Shown in pieces: positions 7,825-18,191 of a DNA stretch of 64,000 bases. Every line of letters starts with the position of its first letter. The first letter of the stretch is position 1. A program made the translations under genes and the position numbers. Source of the DNA: Veillonella montpellierensis DSM 17217 (GTDB taxonomy: Bacteria; Bacillota; Negativicutes; Veillonellales; Veillonellaceae). Location: the NCBI RefSeq assembly GCF_000426745.1, contig NZ_AUFY01000001.1, positions 1 to 64,000 of the forward strand. Reading direction: 5' to 3'. The notes beneath the pieces are model-generated. The model saw nothing but the letters and a program-made list of their open reading frames with translations, was not told the DNA's origin and searched no databases.

Positions 7825-8645
7825 AATTTATATCCTCTAGGTGTGATCATGCGTCCATTTTCAACATATGTATTACTATTGCCAATAATAACTAGTGTTT
7901 GCATATCAACTTCTTCTTTTGTAAAGTTTTCTAAATCAGAAATAACCATATGTTGACCTGCACGACCAGCTTTTTGCACAATGCCTACTGGAGTCTTAGG
8001 ATCTCTATGTTGTAACACCAACTCTCTAACTTCATCTAAATGAGTAATTCTTTTTTTACTTCTTGGATTATATAAAGCAATAACCATATCTCCTTCTGCA
8101 CAAAGGGAAGCACGTTTTTTTATCAAATCCCATGGTGTCATCAAATCACTTAAACTGATGACAGCAAAATCATGCATTAATGGAGCCCCTAATACAGATG
8201 CTGCCACATTAACAGCGCTCAATCCAGGAATGATTTCAACAGTAGGGCGCTTTTCTACATCTATTTTGTTAGCTAATTCAATAACTAATCCTGCCATTCC
8301 ATAAATACCAGAATCTCCACTTGATACAACAACTACTTCATGCCCTTCTACCGCTAAATCTACAGCTTGTTGACACCGATCTACTTCTTGCATCATCGCA
8401 GTACCTACAGTTTTTTTATTGCCAATCAAATCTTTAATTAACTCTAAGTATGTTAAATACCCTACTACTCGATCAGCCGCTAAAATCGCTTCTCGTGCTT
8501 GCGGTGTCATAAATTCTTCATTACCTGGTCCAATGCCGATAACTTTAATTCTACCTGTGCAATGGCTACCGTTGTTTTGGGATATATTGTTTTCTTTTGT
8601 ATTAATGTCTGGCTTTGTGCCATTAATAATGCTGTTGTCTCGCAT
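7821..8645 (-). CDS. cbiH: Cobalt-precorrin-3B C17-methyltransferase
   Basis: A 274-residue SAM-dependent uroporphyrinogen-methylase-fold enzyme; the glycine loop is KVIGIGPGN (near residue 34), followed by SSGDSGIYGMAG and IPGLSAVNVAAS. It contracts the ring while methylating C17. The first 31 residues are a polar extension encoded entirely inside cbiG in another frame. A ribosome site (AGGAGTAGG) precedes ATG at 8645 and no other start exists before the conserved domain, so the long overlap looks real. Confidence 0.93.
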   Translation of the reverse strand: MRDNSIINGTKPDINTKENNISQNNGSHCTGRIKVIGIGPGNEEFMTPQAREAILAADRVVGYLTYLELIKDLIGNKKTVGTAMMQEVDRCQQAVDLAVEGHEVVVVSSGDSGIYGMAGLVIELANKIDVEKRPTVEIIPGLSAVNVAASVLGAPLMHDFAVISLSDLMTPWDLIKKRASLCAEGDMVIALYNPRSKKRITHLDEVRELVLQHRDPKTPVGIVQKAGRAGQHMVISDLENFTKEEVDMQTLVIIGNSNTYVENGRMITPRGYKL

Positions 8646-9661
8646 ACGTTTCCTACTCCTATAGTCTTTTTAACAAAATCAGATGTTGATATATTAGAAT
8701 TTTCTACAATAGATGCTATTTCTTCTTGTGTAAAAAATGTAATGGGCCAATGTAATTCATTGACGGCCTCTAATAGCCCCTCTTCATCAGCTTTAACAAT
8801 AACTGATGCTGCACTCATTACACTTTTATATGATCTCCCTATATTCTTTAATGAATTTTGAATAGCCTCCATAATTAATATTTTAGAAGTATTGCGCCTA
8901 CAACCAATACCGATTGTCATGGTAGGAGGACGCAATACTAATGCATGAGTGCTTATATTATGTGGTAAATTAAGCAATTGATCTGTTACAATTACACAAG
9001 GTCCCTCTTCTTTATTGATTTCTTTGGATGTACCATTAACTATTGATACCAATGTAACGGGAATTACTAACTGTGATTCACCCAATATTTTTCTCGTAAA
9101 CTCTTGAATAAAAGAACTATATTCTCCTGCTAGAACTAATGAATTATCAATATAGTACGAAACACTCTGTTTTTCTACAATCGCCGCATTCACTCGTTTT
9201 AACACAGAAAAATCATCGACTCGAAAATGTAGTTTTCTCGCAATAACATCGGGTGCTGGATATCCATTCACATCAGTAGCTGTTGTAATAATAGGCTCTG
9301 CATTGACTCCTAAAGCAATCTCTGATGCCCATTCATTAGCTCCACCCAAATGTCCTGATAGCAGGCTAATCGCATAATGTCCAGCTTCATCCATAACCAC
9401 AATGGCTGGATCAAGAGACTTATGCTTAATAAACGGAGCAATCATTCTTACTACAATGCCGGTAGCCATAATGCAAAGAATGCGATCGTAATTCAGAAAT
9501 AAGTCTTCCATCAACGGTTTCATCGTTGAAAATAAATAGGCCTTTTTACCGCTTATTTTTCCATCCTTTTCATAGCAATCTGCGTCAGGGATGACTTCTG
9601 CTTTAATACGTTGTCCTAATAAAGCCGCCTTCTTAGTTACAGAAATAATTGCTGTCTTCAT
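8507..9661 (-). CDS. cbiG: Cobalt-precorrin-5A hydrolase
   Basis: A 384-residue CbiG with the N-terminal domain (MATGIVVRMIAPFIKHK, LLSGHLGGANEWA) and the C-terminal domain (TIGIGCRRNT, then VCETTALLMA and TTVAIAQ). It opens the lactone and removes the C20 fragment as acetaldehyde. It shares one base with cbiF (TAATG) and its last 139 nt are also the 5' end of cbiH in a different frame; conserved residues of both proteins meet within about 20 nt of one another. Confidence 0.94.
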   Translation of the reverse strand: MKTAIISVTKKAALLGQRIKAEVIPDADCYEKDGKISGKKAYLFSTMKPLMEDLFLNYDRILCIMATGIVVRMIAPFIKHKSLDPAIVVMDEAGHYAISLLSGHLGGANEWASEIALGVNAEPIITTATDVNGYPAPDVIARKLHFRVDDFSVLKRVNAAIVEKQSVSYYIDNSLVLAGEYSSFIQEFTRKILGESQLVIPVTLVSIVNGTSKEINKEEGPCVIVTDQLLNLPHNISTHALVLRPPTMTIGIGCRRNTSKILIMEAIQNSLKNIGRSYKSVMSAASVIVKADEEGLLEAVNELHWPITFFTQEEIASIVENSNISTSDFVKKTIGVGNVCETTALLMAQSQTLIQKKTIYPKTTVAIAQVELKLSALDQVMKNL

Positions 9662-10422
9662 TACTCTTTAGCACTCCGATACATATGACTAAATCCCTTG
9701 TCATATAATTTGGATAACTCATAGTCACTATCTAGCACATGACTAACTACAATCATTGCCTGTCGTATAACACCTTCATTTTGTACAATATCACAAATAG
9801 TCTCTAAAGTACCACGAATGATGCGTTGATCTGGCCATGAAGCTTTTACAACAATAGCTACTGGTGTTGTTTTATCATAACCACCTTCAATCAGCTGCTC
9901 TACTACCTTATCCATCATTTGTACACTCAAAAAGATACACATAGTAGCCTCATGAGATGCTAACATAGATAACTTTTCTTTAGGAGGCATCGGTGTACGA
10001 CCCTCCATACGAGTAATAATAACTGTTTGCGATACATTAGGTAATGTATATTCTTGTCGTAACGCAGCAGCTGTTGCTAAAAATGAACTAACTCCAGGAA
10101 TCACTTCATAAGAAATATCTAATTCTTGTAAACGATCCATTTGTTCTTGAATAGCTCCGTAAATTGCTGGATCTCCTGTATGCAAGCGAACGACTTGTTT
10201 ATGATTAGCCACGGCGGTCTTTATTACTTCAATTACTTCATCAAGATTCATTGTGGCACTATTATAAATTTCGCACTCCACTTTACAAGCTTTTAAAATT
10301 TCAGGATTCACAAGTGATCCAGCATAAATAACAACATCAGCTTCTGACACGACGCGATACCCTTTACGAGTAATTAACTCTGGATCTCCAGGGCCAGCTC
10401 CGACAATATGTACTTGTGCCAT
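9661..10422 (-). CDS. cbiF: Cobalt-precorrin-4 C11-methyltransferase
   Basis: A 253-residue tetrapyrrole methylase beginning MAQVHIVGAGPGDPELIT, with VRLHTGDPAIYGAI and VIPGVSSFLATAA, the CbiF/CobM pattern. It methylates C11 using SAM. The start at 10422 has AGGAG 7 nt upstream; upstream readings enter cbiT without a ribosome site. It begins 2 nt after the cbiT stop and abuts cbiG. Confidence 0.94.
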   Translation of the reverse strand: MAQVHIVGAGPGDPELITRKGYRVVSEADVVIYAGSLVNPEILKACKVECEIYNSATMNLDEVIEVIKTAVANHKQVVRLHTGDPAIYGAIQEQMDRLQELDISYEVIPGVSSFLATAAALRQEYTLPNVSQTVIITRMEGRTPMPPKEKLSMLASHEATMCIFLSVQMMDKVVEQLIEGGYDKTTPVAIVVKASWPDQRIIRGTLETICDIVQNEGVIRQAMIVVSHVLDSDYELSKLYDKGFSHMYRSAKE

Positions 10423-10423
10423 A

Positions 10424-11011
10424 TTATTTCTCCTCTTTTCTTTTAATCGCAGTAACAATAAAAATAGGGCTTAATGGATTCATTAAATGATAAGGTCCTG
10501 CTTTACGATACCGATTAACTTGAACTTGAAATCCTTCATACGTAAATGGACGACCTTTTAACTCTTTTAAAATAGCAGCACCTGTTTCCATAGTCACTGC
10601 AGTAACTACTAATCTGCCATCTATTTTTAAAAGTCGTTGTGCTTCATCCACAATGCCACTTAAATTACCTGCACTACCACCAATAATAACCGCATCTAAG
10701 GTCGGTAAATTTTCCATACCTTCAGGTGCTTTTGACTCAATAATCGTCAAATTTTTTACATTAAATTTTTCTGCATTTTGCCGAATTAAATCCGTTGCTT
10801 TCTCAAAGCGTTCAATCGCATATACATGTCCTTTTGAGGCACCTAATGCCGCTTCAATGGAAATAGATCCCGTCCCTGCGCCTACATCAAGAATAATACT
10901 ATCTTCATCTACACGCGCTTCATTCATGACAATCATACGAATTTCTTTTTTCGTCATTGGTACTTCACCACGAATAAATTCGTCATCGTCTATACCAAAA
11001 AAATGTCTCAT
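10424..11011 (-). CDS. cbiT: Cobalt-precorrin-6B C15-methyltransferase (decarboxylating)
   Basis: A 195-residue class I methyltransferase with SAM loop LDVGAGTGSISIEAA (from residue 41) and AVIIGGSAGN. It methylates C15 and decarboxylates the acetate side chain at C12. The ATG at 11011 overlaps the cbiE stop (ATGA). Here CbiT and CbiE are separate proteins; many organisms fuse them as CobL. Confidence 0.93.
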   Translation of the reverse strand: MRHFFGIDDDEFIRGEVPMTKKEIRMIVMNEARVDEDSIILDVGAGTGSISIEAALGASKGHVYAIERFEKATDLIRQNAEKFNVKNLTIIESKAPEGMENLPTLDAVIIGGSAGNLSGIVDEAQRLLKIDGRLVVTAVTMETGAAILKELKGRPFTYEGFQVQVNRYRKAGPYHLMNPLSPIFIVTAIKRKEEK

Positions 11012-11634
11012 CCCATCACCACCAATACAGAATGACAAAAACCTTCTAAGTGAATCATCTCTTCTAGCGTTCTACGCTCGATATGTTCATCTTCATAGCT
11101 CAATCTTTCACAGGCGGCCGCTTTCGTAATAGGAGGCCACCCCAATTCAATTAAATATGCTGCAATCTTAGCAGGATTATATTCATTGTCCGTTAAGAAG
11201 CCCATTTTTTTCCCTTTGTGATATGCTAACTTTTCTACTGCTGGCACTCTTCCATGGAAGCTCATTAAATCTGCATCTTGCCAAACTTCATGCAATCTTG
11301 CAAAAGCAAATGTCATAGAACTTAATCCTGGTATCACCTCTATAGGCACATGAGAGAATTTCTTTTTCAAATACGGCAACAAACTATAGTAGCCTGTATC
11401 ACCGCTTACCATGACAGTCACATCATGATGTAGTAACTGCTCTTCTATAAATGCTGTCAACTCTCCTAACTTACCTGTAATCGGATACGTTACTTGTTGT
11501 TCTGTAGAAAAATCAGCTAATGCTCGTGCACTACCTACTAAGATAGTTGCACGACGAATGATGTCTAATCCTTTTGGCACCACATAATCAGGATTACCCG
11601 GTCCAATGCCTACGACATACAAGGTATGTTCCAT
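11008..11634 (-). CDS. cbiE: Cobalt-precorrin-7 C5-methyltransferase
   Basis: A 208-residue tetrapyrrole methylase (VVGIGPGNPDYV, VSGDTGYYSLLPYL, VIPGLSSMTFAFARL). It methylates C5, and in some systems C15 together with CbiT. It overlaps cbiD by 25 nt at its start and cbiT by 4 nt at its end. Confidence 0.93.
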   Translation of the reverse strand: MEHTLYVVGIGPGNPDYVVPKGLDIIRRATILVGSARALADFSTEQQVTYPITGKLGELTAFIEEQLLHHDVTVMVSGDTGYYSLLPYLKKKFSHVPIEVIPGLSSMTFAFARLHEVWQDADLMSFHGRVPAVEKLAYHKGKKMGFLTDNEYNPAKIAAYLIELGWPPITKAAACERLSYEDEHIERRTLEEMIHLEGFCHSVLVVMG

Positions 11635-12743
11635 CGTTCTTCTTCTCCTATTTCTTTTGCACGCTTGTCAACGGCTAATATTTCACCTTTTAATGTAGCT
11701 ATAATAATGCCTACCTTTGCTTCATTCGCGATATATCTTTCAGATCGCATAGAGGCTCGCTCCGCAATGCGTTGATACACATTAGTTAAACCAGCTTCCT
11801 CTAAAATAGGCATAGCTGCTTCTGTTGTTTGACAGGCAAATAATTTTTGTGCCACTTCTGTTGAAGCCCCTTCTAATGCAGCATAAGCAACTAAACTCTC
11901 CATGCGACCATCGCTCATGCGATTATGCGTATGAAAACTACCACTAGCTAATTTAATTAGCTTACCTACATGCCCAATAATTACAATTTGCTTAAATCCA
12001 ATTTCTACGCACTTTTCTAACATAAACCCAATAAAATTACTAGTTTCTGCCAATTGATTTTTTTCTAGTCCCAATACATTACAAGCAATGTCTTCTCCAA
12101 TACGTCCTGGCGTTAAAATCGCAGTTTTACAACCATTAGCTTTCATTACCTGTAACTGTGGTACTAAGGAATTCTTAAATCCTTCTTCACTCATTGGTTT
12201 AACAATGCCCGTAGTACCAATAATAGAAATGCCACCTTCAATTCCCAATGTATGATTGAGAGTTTTCTTAGCTAGTCGTTCTCCATCTGGTACACTAACT
12301 GTAACTTGCACACCAATCCCCTTAGGGCCTAACGCAAAATCCTCAAATACAATTTTCATCATGCGCCTTGGTCCAGGATTAATAGCAGGTTCTCCTTTAG
12401 GGGTAGATAGACCATCTTTTGTAACAGTTCCTACGCCAAATCCAGCAGCAAAAGTAAGCTCTCCGCTAGTATTTAACTCAATAGCAGTTACTATATCTGT
12501 GCCATGAGTTACATCTGGATCATCCCCCGCATCTTTCATGATTGTAACCTGTGCCGATGTATCAGACAAGATGGTAATGCTCTTTACAGGCACTTGAATA
12601 TGCTGACCTTGTGGATTTTCAATGATAACTTTTTCTGCTTGTTTATGATCTAATAATGCCAACAAGCCTGCCTTCATGCCTGCTGTGGCACAAGATCCAG
12701 TTGTATAGCCACCCTTCATCTCTTCTGGTTTTAATTGAGCCAT
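11610..12743 (-). CDS. cbiD: Cobalt-precorrin-5B C1-methyltransferase
   Basis: A 377-residue CbiD with the diagnostic GGYTTGSCATAG block (residues 11-22) and GFGVGTVTKDGL. It methylates C1 in the anaerobic, cobalt-early pathway. AGGAGG lies 4 nt before ATG. It is the first gene of the eight-gene operon cbiD-E-T-F-G-H-J-C. The 225 nt upstream show no cobalamin aptamer motifs, so unlike the transcript at 1465 this operon is not visibly B12-switched. Confidence 0.95.
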   Translation of the reverse strand: MAQLKPEEMKGGYTTGSCATAGMKAGLLALLDHKQAEKVIIENPQGQHIQVPVKSITILSDTSAQVTIMKDAGDDPDVTHGTDIVTAIELNTSGELTFAAGFGVGTVTKDGLSTPKGEPAINPGPRRMMKIVFEDFALGPKGIGVQVTVSVPDGERLAKKTLNHTLGIEGGISIIGTTGIVKPMSEEGFKNSLVPQLQVMKANGCKTAILTPGRIGEDIACNVLGLEKNQLAETSNFIGFMLEKCVEIGFKQIVIIGHVGKLIKLASGSFHTHNRMSDGRMESLVAYAALEGASTEVAQKLFACQTTEAAMPILEEAGLTNVYQRIAERASMRSERYIANEAKVGIIIATLKGEILAVDKRAKEIGEEERWNIPCMS

Positions 12744-12968
12744 GGTTCCTCCTTTTCAGATGGTATCAGCTATTTATATAATTAGTAATAGCCCAAATTA
12801 ATTCACTAGTATAACTATATGGTCCTAGTCAATTGAAAAGGTATCGAGTATATTGCAACTAGTCAACATCTCAATATAAGCATGTATAATCGAAAACTTA
12901 TAATAGACTAATGAGTTACCAATTATGCGTTAATGGTCATAATAGAGTGCCTTACATCACTCCATATA
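12744..12968 (-). promoter_or_regulatory. cbi operon upstream region with repeated TTGACTAG
   Basis: Two copies of TTGACTAG on the minus strand (12832-12825 and 12866-12859) sit 34 bp apart. Either could supply a -35 element, but neither has a convincing -10 at 17 bp. No riboswitch is seen. Confidence 0.35.
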
Positions 12969-13463
12969 TTACGAGCGGAAATTAACAAATTGCAATTCTA
13001 CTGGTACATCCAAGTCTTTTAACATTTGAATAACAGATTGCAAGTCATCTTTATCTTTACCAGACACACGCACCTGATCTTCCTGAATCGACGCATTGAC
13101 TTTTAATTTCATGCCTTTAATAGCCTTAACAACATCTTTGGCGTTCTCTTTAGAAATACCTTTTTTGATAGTAATAATTTGTCGTACTGTACCACCTGAT
13201 GCTGATTCCACTTTTCCATACTCTAGGTTTTTTAGTGACACATTCCTCTTCACCATTTTCCCTTTTAATACATCAATGACAGCACTTAATTTATAATCAT
13301 CATCTGCTATAATTTTAAGACTGTCACCATCTAGTGTAATTTCACATTTACTACCACGAAAGTCATACCGTGTACCAATTTCCTTTTGTGCTTGATTAAC
13401 TGCATTAGTCACTTCTTGCATATCCACTTCAGATACTACATCAAACGAACAGTCTTTAGCCAT
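12969..13463 (-). CDS. YajQ-family nucleotide-binding protein
   Basis: A 164-residue YajQ/UPF0234 protein. The typical opening [20 protein letters not shown] and the RYDFRGSK motif near residue 37 are present. Some homologues bind cyclic di-GMP and act as co-regulators; others are annotated only as nucleotide binding. AGGAGG precedes the ATG by 9 nt. It stands alone between the cbi operon and a divergently transcribed pseudouridine synthase. Confidence 0.9.
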   Translation of the reverse strand: MAKDCSFDVVSEVDMQEVTNAVNQAQKEIGTRYDFRGSKCEITLDGDSLKIIADDDYKLSAVIDVLKGKMVKRNVSLKNLEYGKVESASGGTVRQIITIKKGISKENAKDVVKAIKGMKLKVNASIQEDQVRVSGKDKDDLQSVIQMLKDLDVPVELQFVNFRS

Positions 13464-13852
13464 ATATGTAAACCTCCTAAAATTATAATCTATAACTATT
13501 TTATTTTACCATATATTCATCTATTTCGTCCCTTTATTTTCTATAAATATTTAAATTTTTATATATAGTTTTCTCCACATAACAATATGTATACTTATGC
13601 TTAATCATATCCATCCTGTCTAGCATATAGTATAATAAATTCATACTATTAATTTTATGATACATTGCATCAATCTATTGTAAAAATAAGGCCCTAGAAA
13701 ATTTTCTAGAATAAAATAAATACATCGCAAATTTGCATCATACTCATAGCGGTAACTTATTACATATAACTCATTTTTAGTAAGTTCATACAACTATAGT
13801 ACCTAGTATTACATATAAACTATCTCAAAAAATTTAAATAACAGGATTTCTT
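13464..13852. other. Intergenic region, divergent, with a 16-bp perfect palindrome
   Basis: The 389-nt AT-rich gap between divergent yajQ and rluA-type genes holds CTAGAAAATTTTCTAG (13694-13709), a perfect 16-bp palindrome that could be a dimeric-regulator site. No gene is seen. Confidence 0.4.
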
Positions 13853-14728
13853 ATGCAGCCATTATTAACAATACCTATCAACAAAAATATTCACTCCATT
13901 TCGATTAATCACGCTATTAAAAAAGCACATATTTCTCAAGCTATGCGACGTAAGCTTAAAAATCAAGGCACATTTCTATGCAACCAAGTTCCCTGTAACT
14001 GGAACACTCTGTTACATGGAGGAGATATATTATCCGTGTTTTTAGAAGAGAGACAATCCTTTTCTCCCTATGAATTCCCCCTCTCTATTGTCTATGAAGA
14101 TGACTACATCATAGTAGTGGATAAGCCTTATAATTTATTAGTGCATCCCACTTCTACAGAAAGATTACATACCCTTGCAAATGCTGTGACTTACTATTAT
14201 CAACAAACAAATCAACACTCTTCTTTCCATCCAGTACATCGGCTCGATAAAAATACATCTGGTCTTATTATCATTGCTAAATCTGCCATCGTACAACATG
14301 CTTTCACTAAACAACATACCCCGATTTATAAGGTATACCAAGCCATTATAGAGGGGAGTTTGCCCATAGCATTAGGCACCTTACATTGGCCTATAGGAAG
14401 ATGTACTGGTAGTATCATTGAACGAATTTGTACGAGTAATGGCAAATTAGCTCATACTGATATTCAAGTAATACGTCGCTATGCGCAGTATACTCATATA
14501 CAATGCATTTTACACACAGGGAGAACACATCAAATCCGTGTGCATTTAGCTCAATTAGGCTATCCTTTACTAGGTGATGATATATATGGTGGTTCCTTAC
14601 GTTATCTCTCACGCCATGCTTTACATGCTATAGGGCTGCAATTCGTCCACCCCATGACAAAAAGAGAGGTAATACTATCTTCTCCACTACCTTCGGATAT
14701 GAAAGCACTATTGATTCCCCCCCAATAA
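13853..14728 (+). CDS. RluA/RluD-family pseudouridine synthase
   Basis: A 291-residue protein. An S4-like N-terminal part (about 1-65) precedes the catalytic domain, whose HRLDKNTSG motif carries Asp132, the nucleophile of the family. KVYQAIIEG and GRTHQIRVHLA follow. It isomerises uridine in rRNA or tRNA; the exact target cannot be assigned. AGGA lies 6 nt before the ATG. It is monocistronic. Confidence 0.9.
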   Translation: MQPLLTIPINKNIHSISINHAIKKAHISQAMRRKLKNQGTFLCNQVPCNWNTLLHGGDILSVFLEERQSFSPYEFPLSIVYEDDYIIVVDKPYNLLVHPTSTERLHTLANAVTYYYQQTNQHSSFHPVHRLDKNTSGLIIIAKSAIVQHAFTKQHTPIYKVYQAIIEGSLPIALGTLHWPIGRCTGSIIERICTSNGKLAHTDIQVIRRYAQYTHIQCILHTGRTHQIRVHLAQLGYPLLGDDIYGGSLRYLSRHALHAIGLQFVHPMTKREVILSSPLPSDMKALLIPPQ

Positions 14729-14913
14729 CAACTATCATCTACACTCAGTAGATCAAAAATGCCTTATCACACATGACAACGTCCCTCTAAAAAAGTATTA
14801 ATTCGTTCTTTTAATGAATTACCTATAGCACTTTATCTAAGTTCTTGCTATACTTAATTTGATATATGCACTTATTTCAATTACTATCATCACACAAATG
14901 TGTGTGTAGCTAA

Positions 14914-15858
<945 letters not shown>

Positions 15859-15882
15859 TGCTACCATCTGTTTCAGAAAAGA

Positions 15883-15913
15883 CGGTGACTCTCATAAGAT
15901 TCACCGTTTTTTA
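15883..15913 (+). terminator. Intrinsic terminator of fba
   Basis: ACGGTGA (15883-15889) pairs with TCACCGT (15902-15908), followed by six T, 24 nt past the aldolase stop. Confidence 0.8.
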
Positions 15914-16027
15914 TATTGAGTAAACTTCCTCATATATGCTACAATTGATAATTGAAGTATATACATTTATGCGTAATGTGCATTATATAATAGTATCCAT
16001 ATCGATAATGATATGGTAGGAGTGATT

Positions 16028-17584
16028 ATGGTCAATCGATTTTTAAAAGGAACTTTTATCCTGACTATTGCAGGTTTTGTCGTTAAAGCTATTGGCAGTA
16101 TTAATTGGATTTTACTGTCTCGCATTTTAGGTGGTGAAGGCATTGGTATTTATCAAATGGCTTTTCCCATTTATCTACTTGCCTTGCAAGTATCAAGTGC
16201 TGGTATCCCCATTGCTATCTCCATTATAACTGCTGAAAAACTAGCTCTCAACGACTATAAAGGGGCCTCTCGCGTTTTCAAATTATCTTTTAATTTGTTA
16301 TTTATTACAGGCTTACTTTTTAGCGTGCTTACCTTTTTCGGTGCCGATTGGTTTATTGCAAGTGGGTACATTCGTGAAGCTAGAGCCTATTATTCAATCA
16401 TCGCTTTAGCACCTGCCATTTTTTTCGTCACTCTCATCTCTTGTTTTAGAGGTTATTTACAAGGGTGGCAACTAATGACACCAACAGCTATCAGTCAAAT
16501 TATAGAACAACTCTTACGAGTTGTCGTTATGCTGGTAGCCGCTGCTATTTTACTACCTTATGGTCTAGATAAAGCGGCCGGTGGTGCTAGTATGGGTGCT
16601 GGTATTGGTGCATTTGGTGCCTTACTTGTTCTTCTTTACTATTACTGGAAATTACCTAAAGCACCGTCTCAAGGAGAACTCTATCAAGGTGTACAGGAAA
16701 CCTCAAGTTCAATTTTATCCCGTTTAATCAGATTAGCTATTCCAATTTCTTTGGCAAGCATTATGCTGCCATTAGTAGCTAACTTAGATTTATTTATCGT
16801 ACCCCGTCAATTAGAAGTAGCAGGCTATTCCACTGCGCAAGCTACAGAGCTATTTGGTTACTTAACAGGTATGGCTGTACCACTCATTAATCTTGCAACG
16901 ATTATTACAGCTGCATTAGCCACAAGTATTGTTCCTGCTATCTCTAATTTAGTAGCCAAGAAAGATGGGCAAGGCATATTTTATCGTACTGCTGGAGCAA
17001 TGCGTATGACATTTTTAGCCACTGTGCCTTTTAGTATTATGTTATTTGTACTGGCTAAACCTGTGGTTACATTAATTTATAATGCACCTCGCGCCGAAGA
17101 GGCAACACAAATCTTAGCGATTGCTATTTTCTTTTTAGGACTACATCAAGTAACAACTGCCATTTTACAAGGCCTTGGAAAACCTACATTACCAGTTATC
17201 AATATGGCACTTGCTTGTATTGTAAAAGTTATATTAAATTGGAATTTAACTGCCATTCCTTGGTTAGGTATTGCAGGTGCTTCCTATGCTACTGTAGCAG
17301 ATATTGCATTTGCAGCTATTTTAAATCTATTTTATATAAAAAAATATACAGGATATTTCCTAGACATATCCATCCTTTGGAAAAATGTGGTAAGTGCCAC
17401 CATTATGGGGGGCATTATGTATCTATCATACCATGCATTAGAGCCAACAATGCCTATGGTATTTAACTTTCTATTAATCGGTATAGAAGGCGGTGCTTCC
17501 TATATCGTAATTATGATACTAGTGAAAGGCCTTAATAAATACGATGGTGCCAGAATGCCATTACTAGGAAGGTTCTTTCAGTAA
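16028..17584 (+). CDS. SpoVB/MurJ-superfamily polysaccharide flippase (copy 1)
   Basis: A 518-residue multi-pass membrane protein of the MOP exporter superfamily. The N-terminus MVNRFLKGTFILTIAGFVVK, then SRILGGEGIGIYQMAFP and SCFRGYLQGWQ, matches the SpoVB branch. About 14 membrane segments are likely. SpoVB-like proteins move lipid-linked sugars across the membrane; this organism is not expected to sporulate, so an envelope glycan role is inferred. ATG at 16028 has AGGAG 5 nt upstream. A clear paralogue is encoded at 43502-45082. Confidence 0.85.
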   Translation: MVNRFLKGTFILTIAGFVVKAIGSINWILLSRILGGEGIGIYQMAFPIYLLALQVSSAGIPIAISIITAEKLALNDYKGASRVFKLSFNLLFITGLLFSVLTFFGADWFIASGYIREARAYYSIIALAPAIFFVTLISCFRGYLQGWQLMTPTAISQIIEQLLRVVVMLVAAAILLPYGLDKAAGGASMGAGIGAFGALLVLLYYYWKLPKAPSQGELYQGVQETSSSILSRLIRLAIPISLASIMLPLVANLDLFIVPRQLEVAGYSTAQATELFGYLTGMAVPLINLATIITAALATSIVPAISNLVAKKDGQGIFYRTAGAMRMTFLATVPFSIMLFVLAKPVVTLIYNAPRAEEATQILAIAIFFLGLHQVTTAILQGLGKPTLPVINMALACIVKVILNWNLTAIPWLGIAGASYATVADIAFAAILNLFYIKKYTGYFLDISILWKNVVSATIMGGIMYLSYHALEPTMPMVFNFLLIGIEGGASYIVIMILVKGLNKYDGARMPLLGRFFQ

Positions 17585-17586
17585 AT

Positions 17587-17643
17587 AAAAACTATCCTTA
17601 AGCAAAGCTTCTTTATTAGAAATTTTGTCTAAGGATAGTTTTA
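17587..17643. terminator. Intrinsic terminator, probably bidirectional
   Basis: AAAACTATCCTTA pairs with TAAGGATAGTTTT across a 28-nt loop, just after the flippase stop, with A and T flanks on the two sides. Confidence 0.7.
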
Positions 17644-17708
17644 TTATTTCTACTTACAGTTACAAGACTCTATATATTTCCACACTCTTTCTAAATAACT
17701 GCATGTTA

Positions 17709-18119
17709 CTATTTCTTCTTTTCAATGATATCATTAGAACAATGCATCACTCTATGCTTACTATAATGCCAACCACGACGATCATCATATGCATCCGGTG
17801 AATCCACTTTAAAGCATTCAAAAAGTTCCATTTGAGCAGCTAAGGAAAGTTGTTTCTCATTTCTAAGTGATTTGCACCGAGATGAACCTCTACTAGTAGT
17901 TACGCCACTACTAGAATGCCGTCGTCTAGTAATTCCCAATTCTTTTCTAATCAATCTCACTTGTTCTTCTATTTTACGTCTCATACGATCACAAGGTGTA
18001 ACACCATTATAATAACCATAAATCTGCTCATAAATTAAACCCGTTTTTTTACAAAACGTTTCTAAATCTAGGGTTGTGCTTTCAATAAGTTCTGGTATCG
18101 ATTTTCTCGTATTAATCAT
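17709..18119 (-). CDS. Unknown 136-residue basic protein, possible HTH
   Basis: Not recognised. Residues about 10-40 (TTLDLETFCKKTGLIYEQIY) have the spacing of a Cro/XRE-like helix-turn-helix. A very basic Arg/Ser-rich linker (ITRRRHSSS...) follows, then a polar C-terminus. GAGGAG lies 6 nt before the ATG. It is 72 nt downstream of the methylase/specificity-like gene on the same strand and is probably cotranscribed. It could be the regulator acting on the operator pair upstream of that gene, but nothing in the sequence proves it. Confidence 0.6.
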   Translation of the reverse strand: MINTRKSIPELIESTTLDLETFCKKTGLIYEQIYGYYNGVTPCDRMRRKIEEQVRLIRKELGITRRRHSSSGVTTSRGSSRCKSLRNEKQLSLAAQMELFECFKVDSPDAYDDRRGWHYSKHRVMHCSNDIIEKKK

Positions 18120-18191
18120 GCCGCACTCCTCATATAATATACGAATTCAAGTATCAGTCTTTTAAATACGTGTAAGAAGAATGTATTTCAA

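Noticed and set aside
12744-12968. Cobalamin riboswitch upstream of cbiD
   Set aside because: Neither the B12 box nor the CCCGCCACTG core occurs here on the minus strand.
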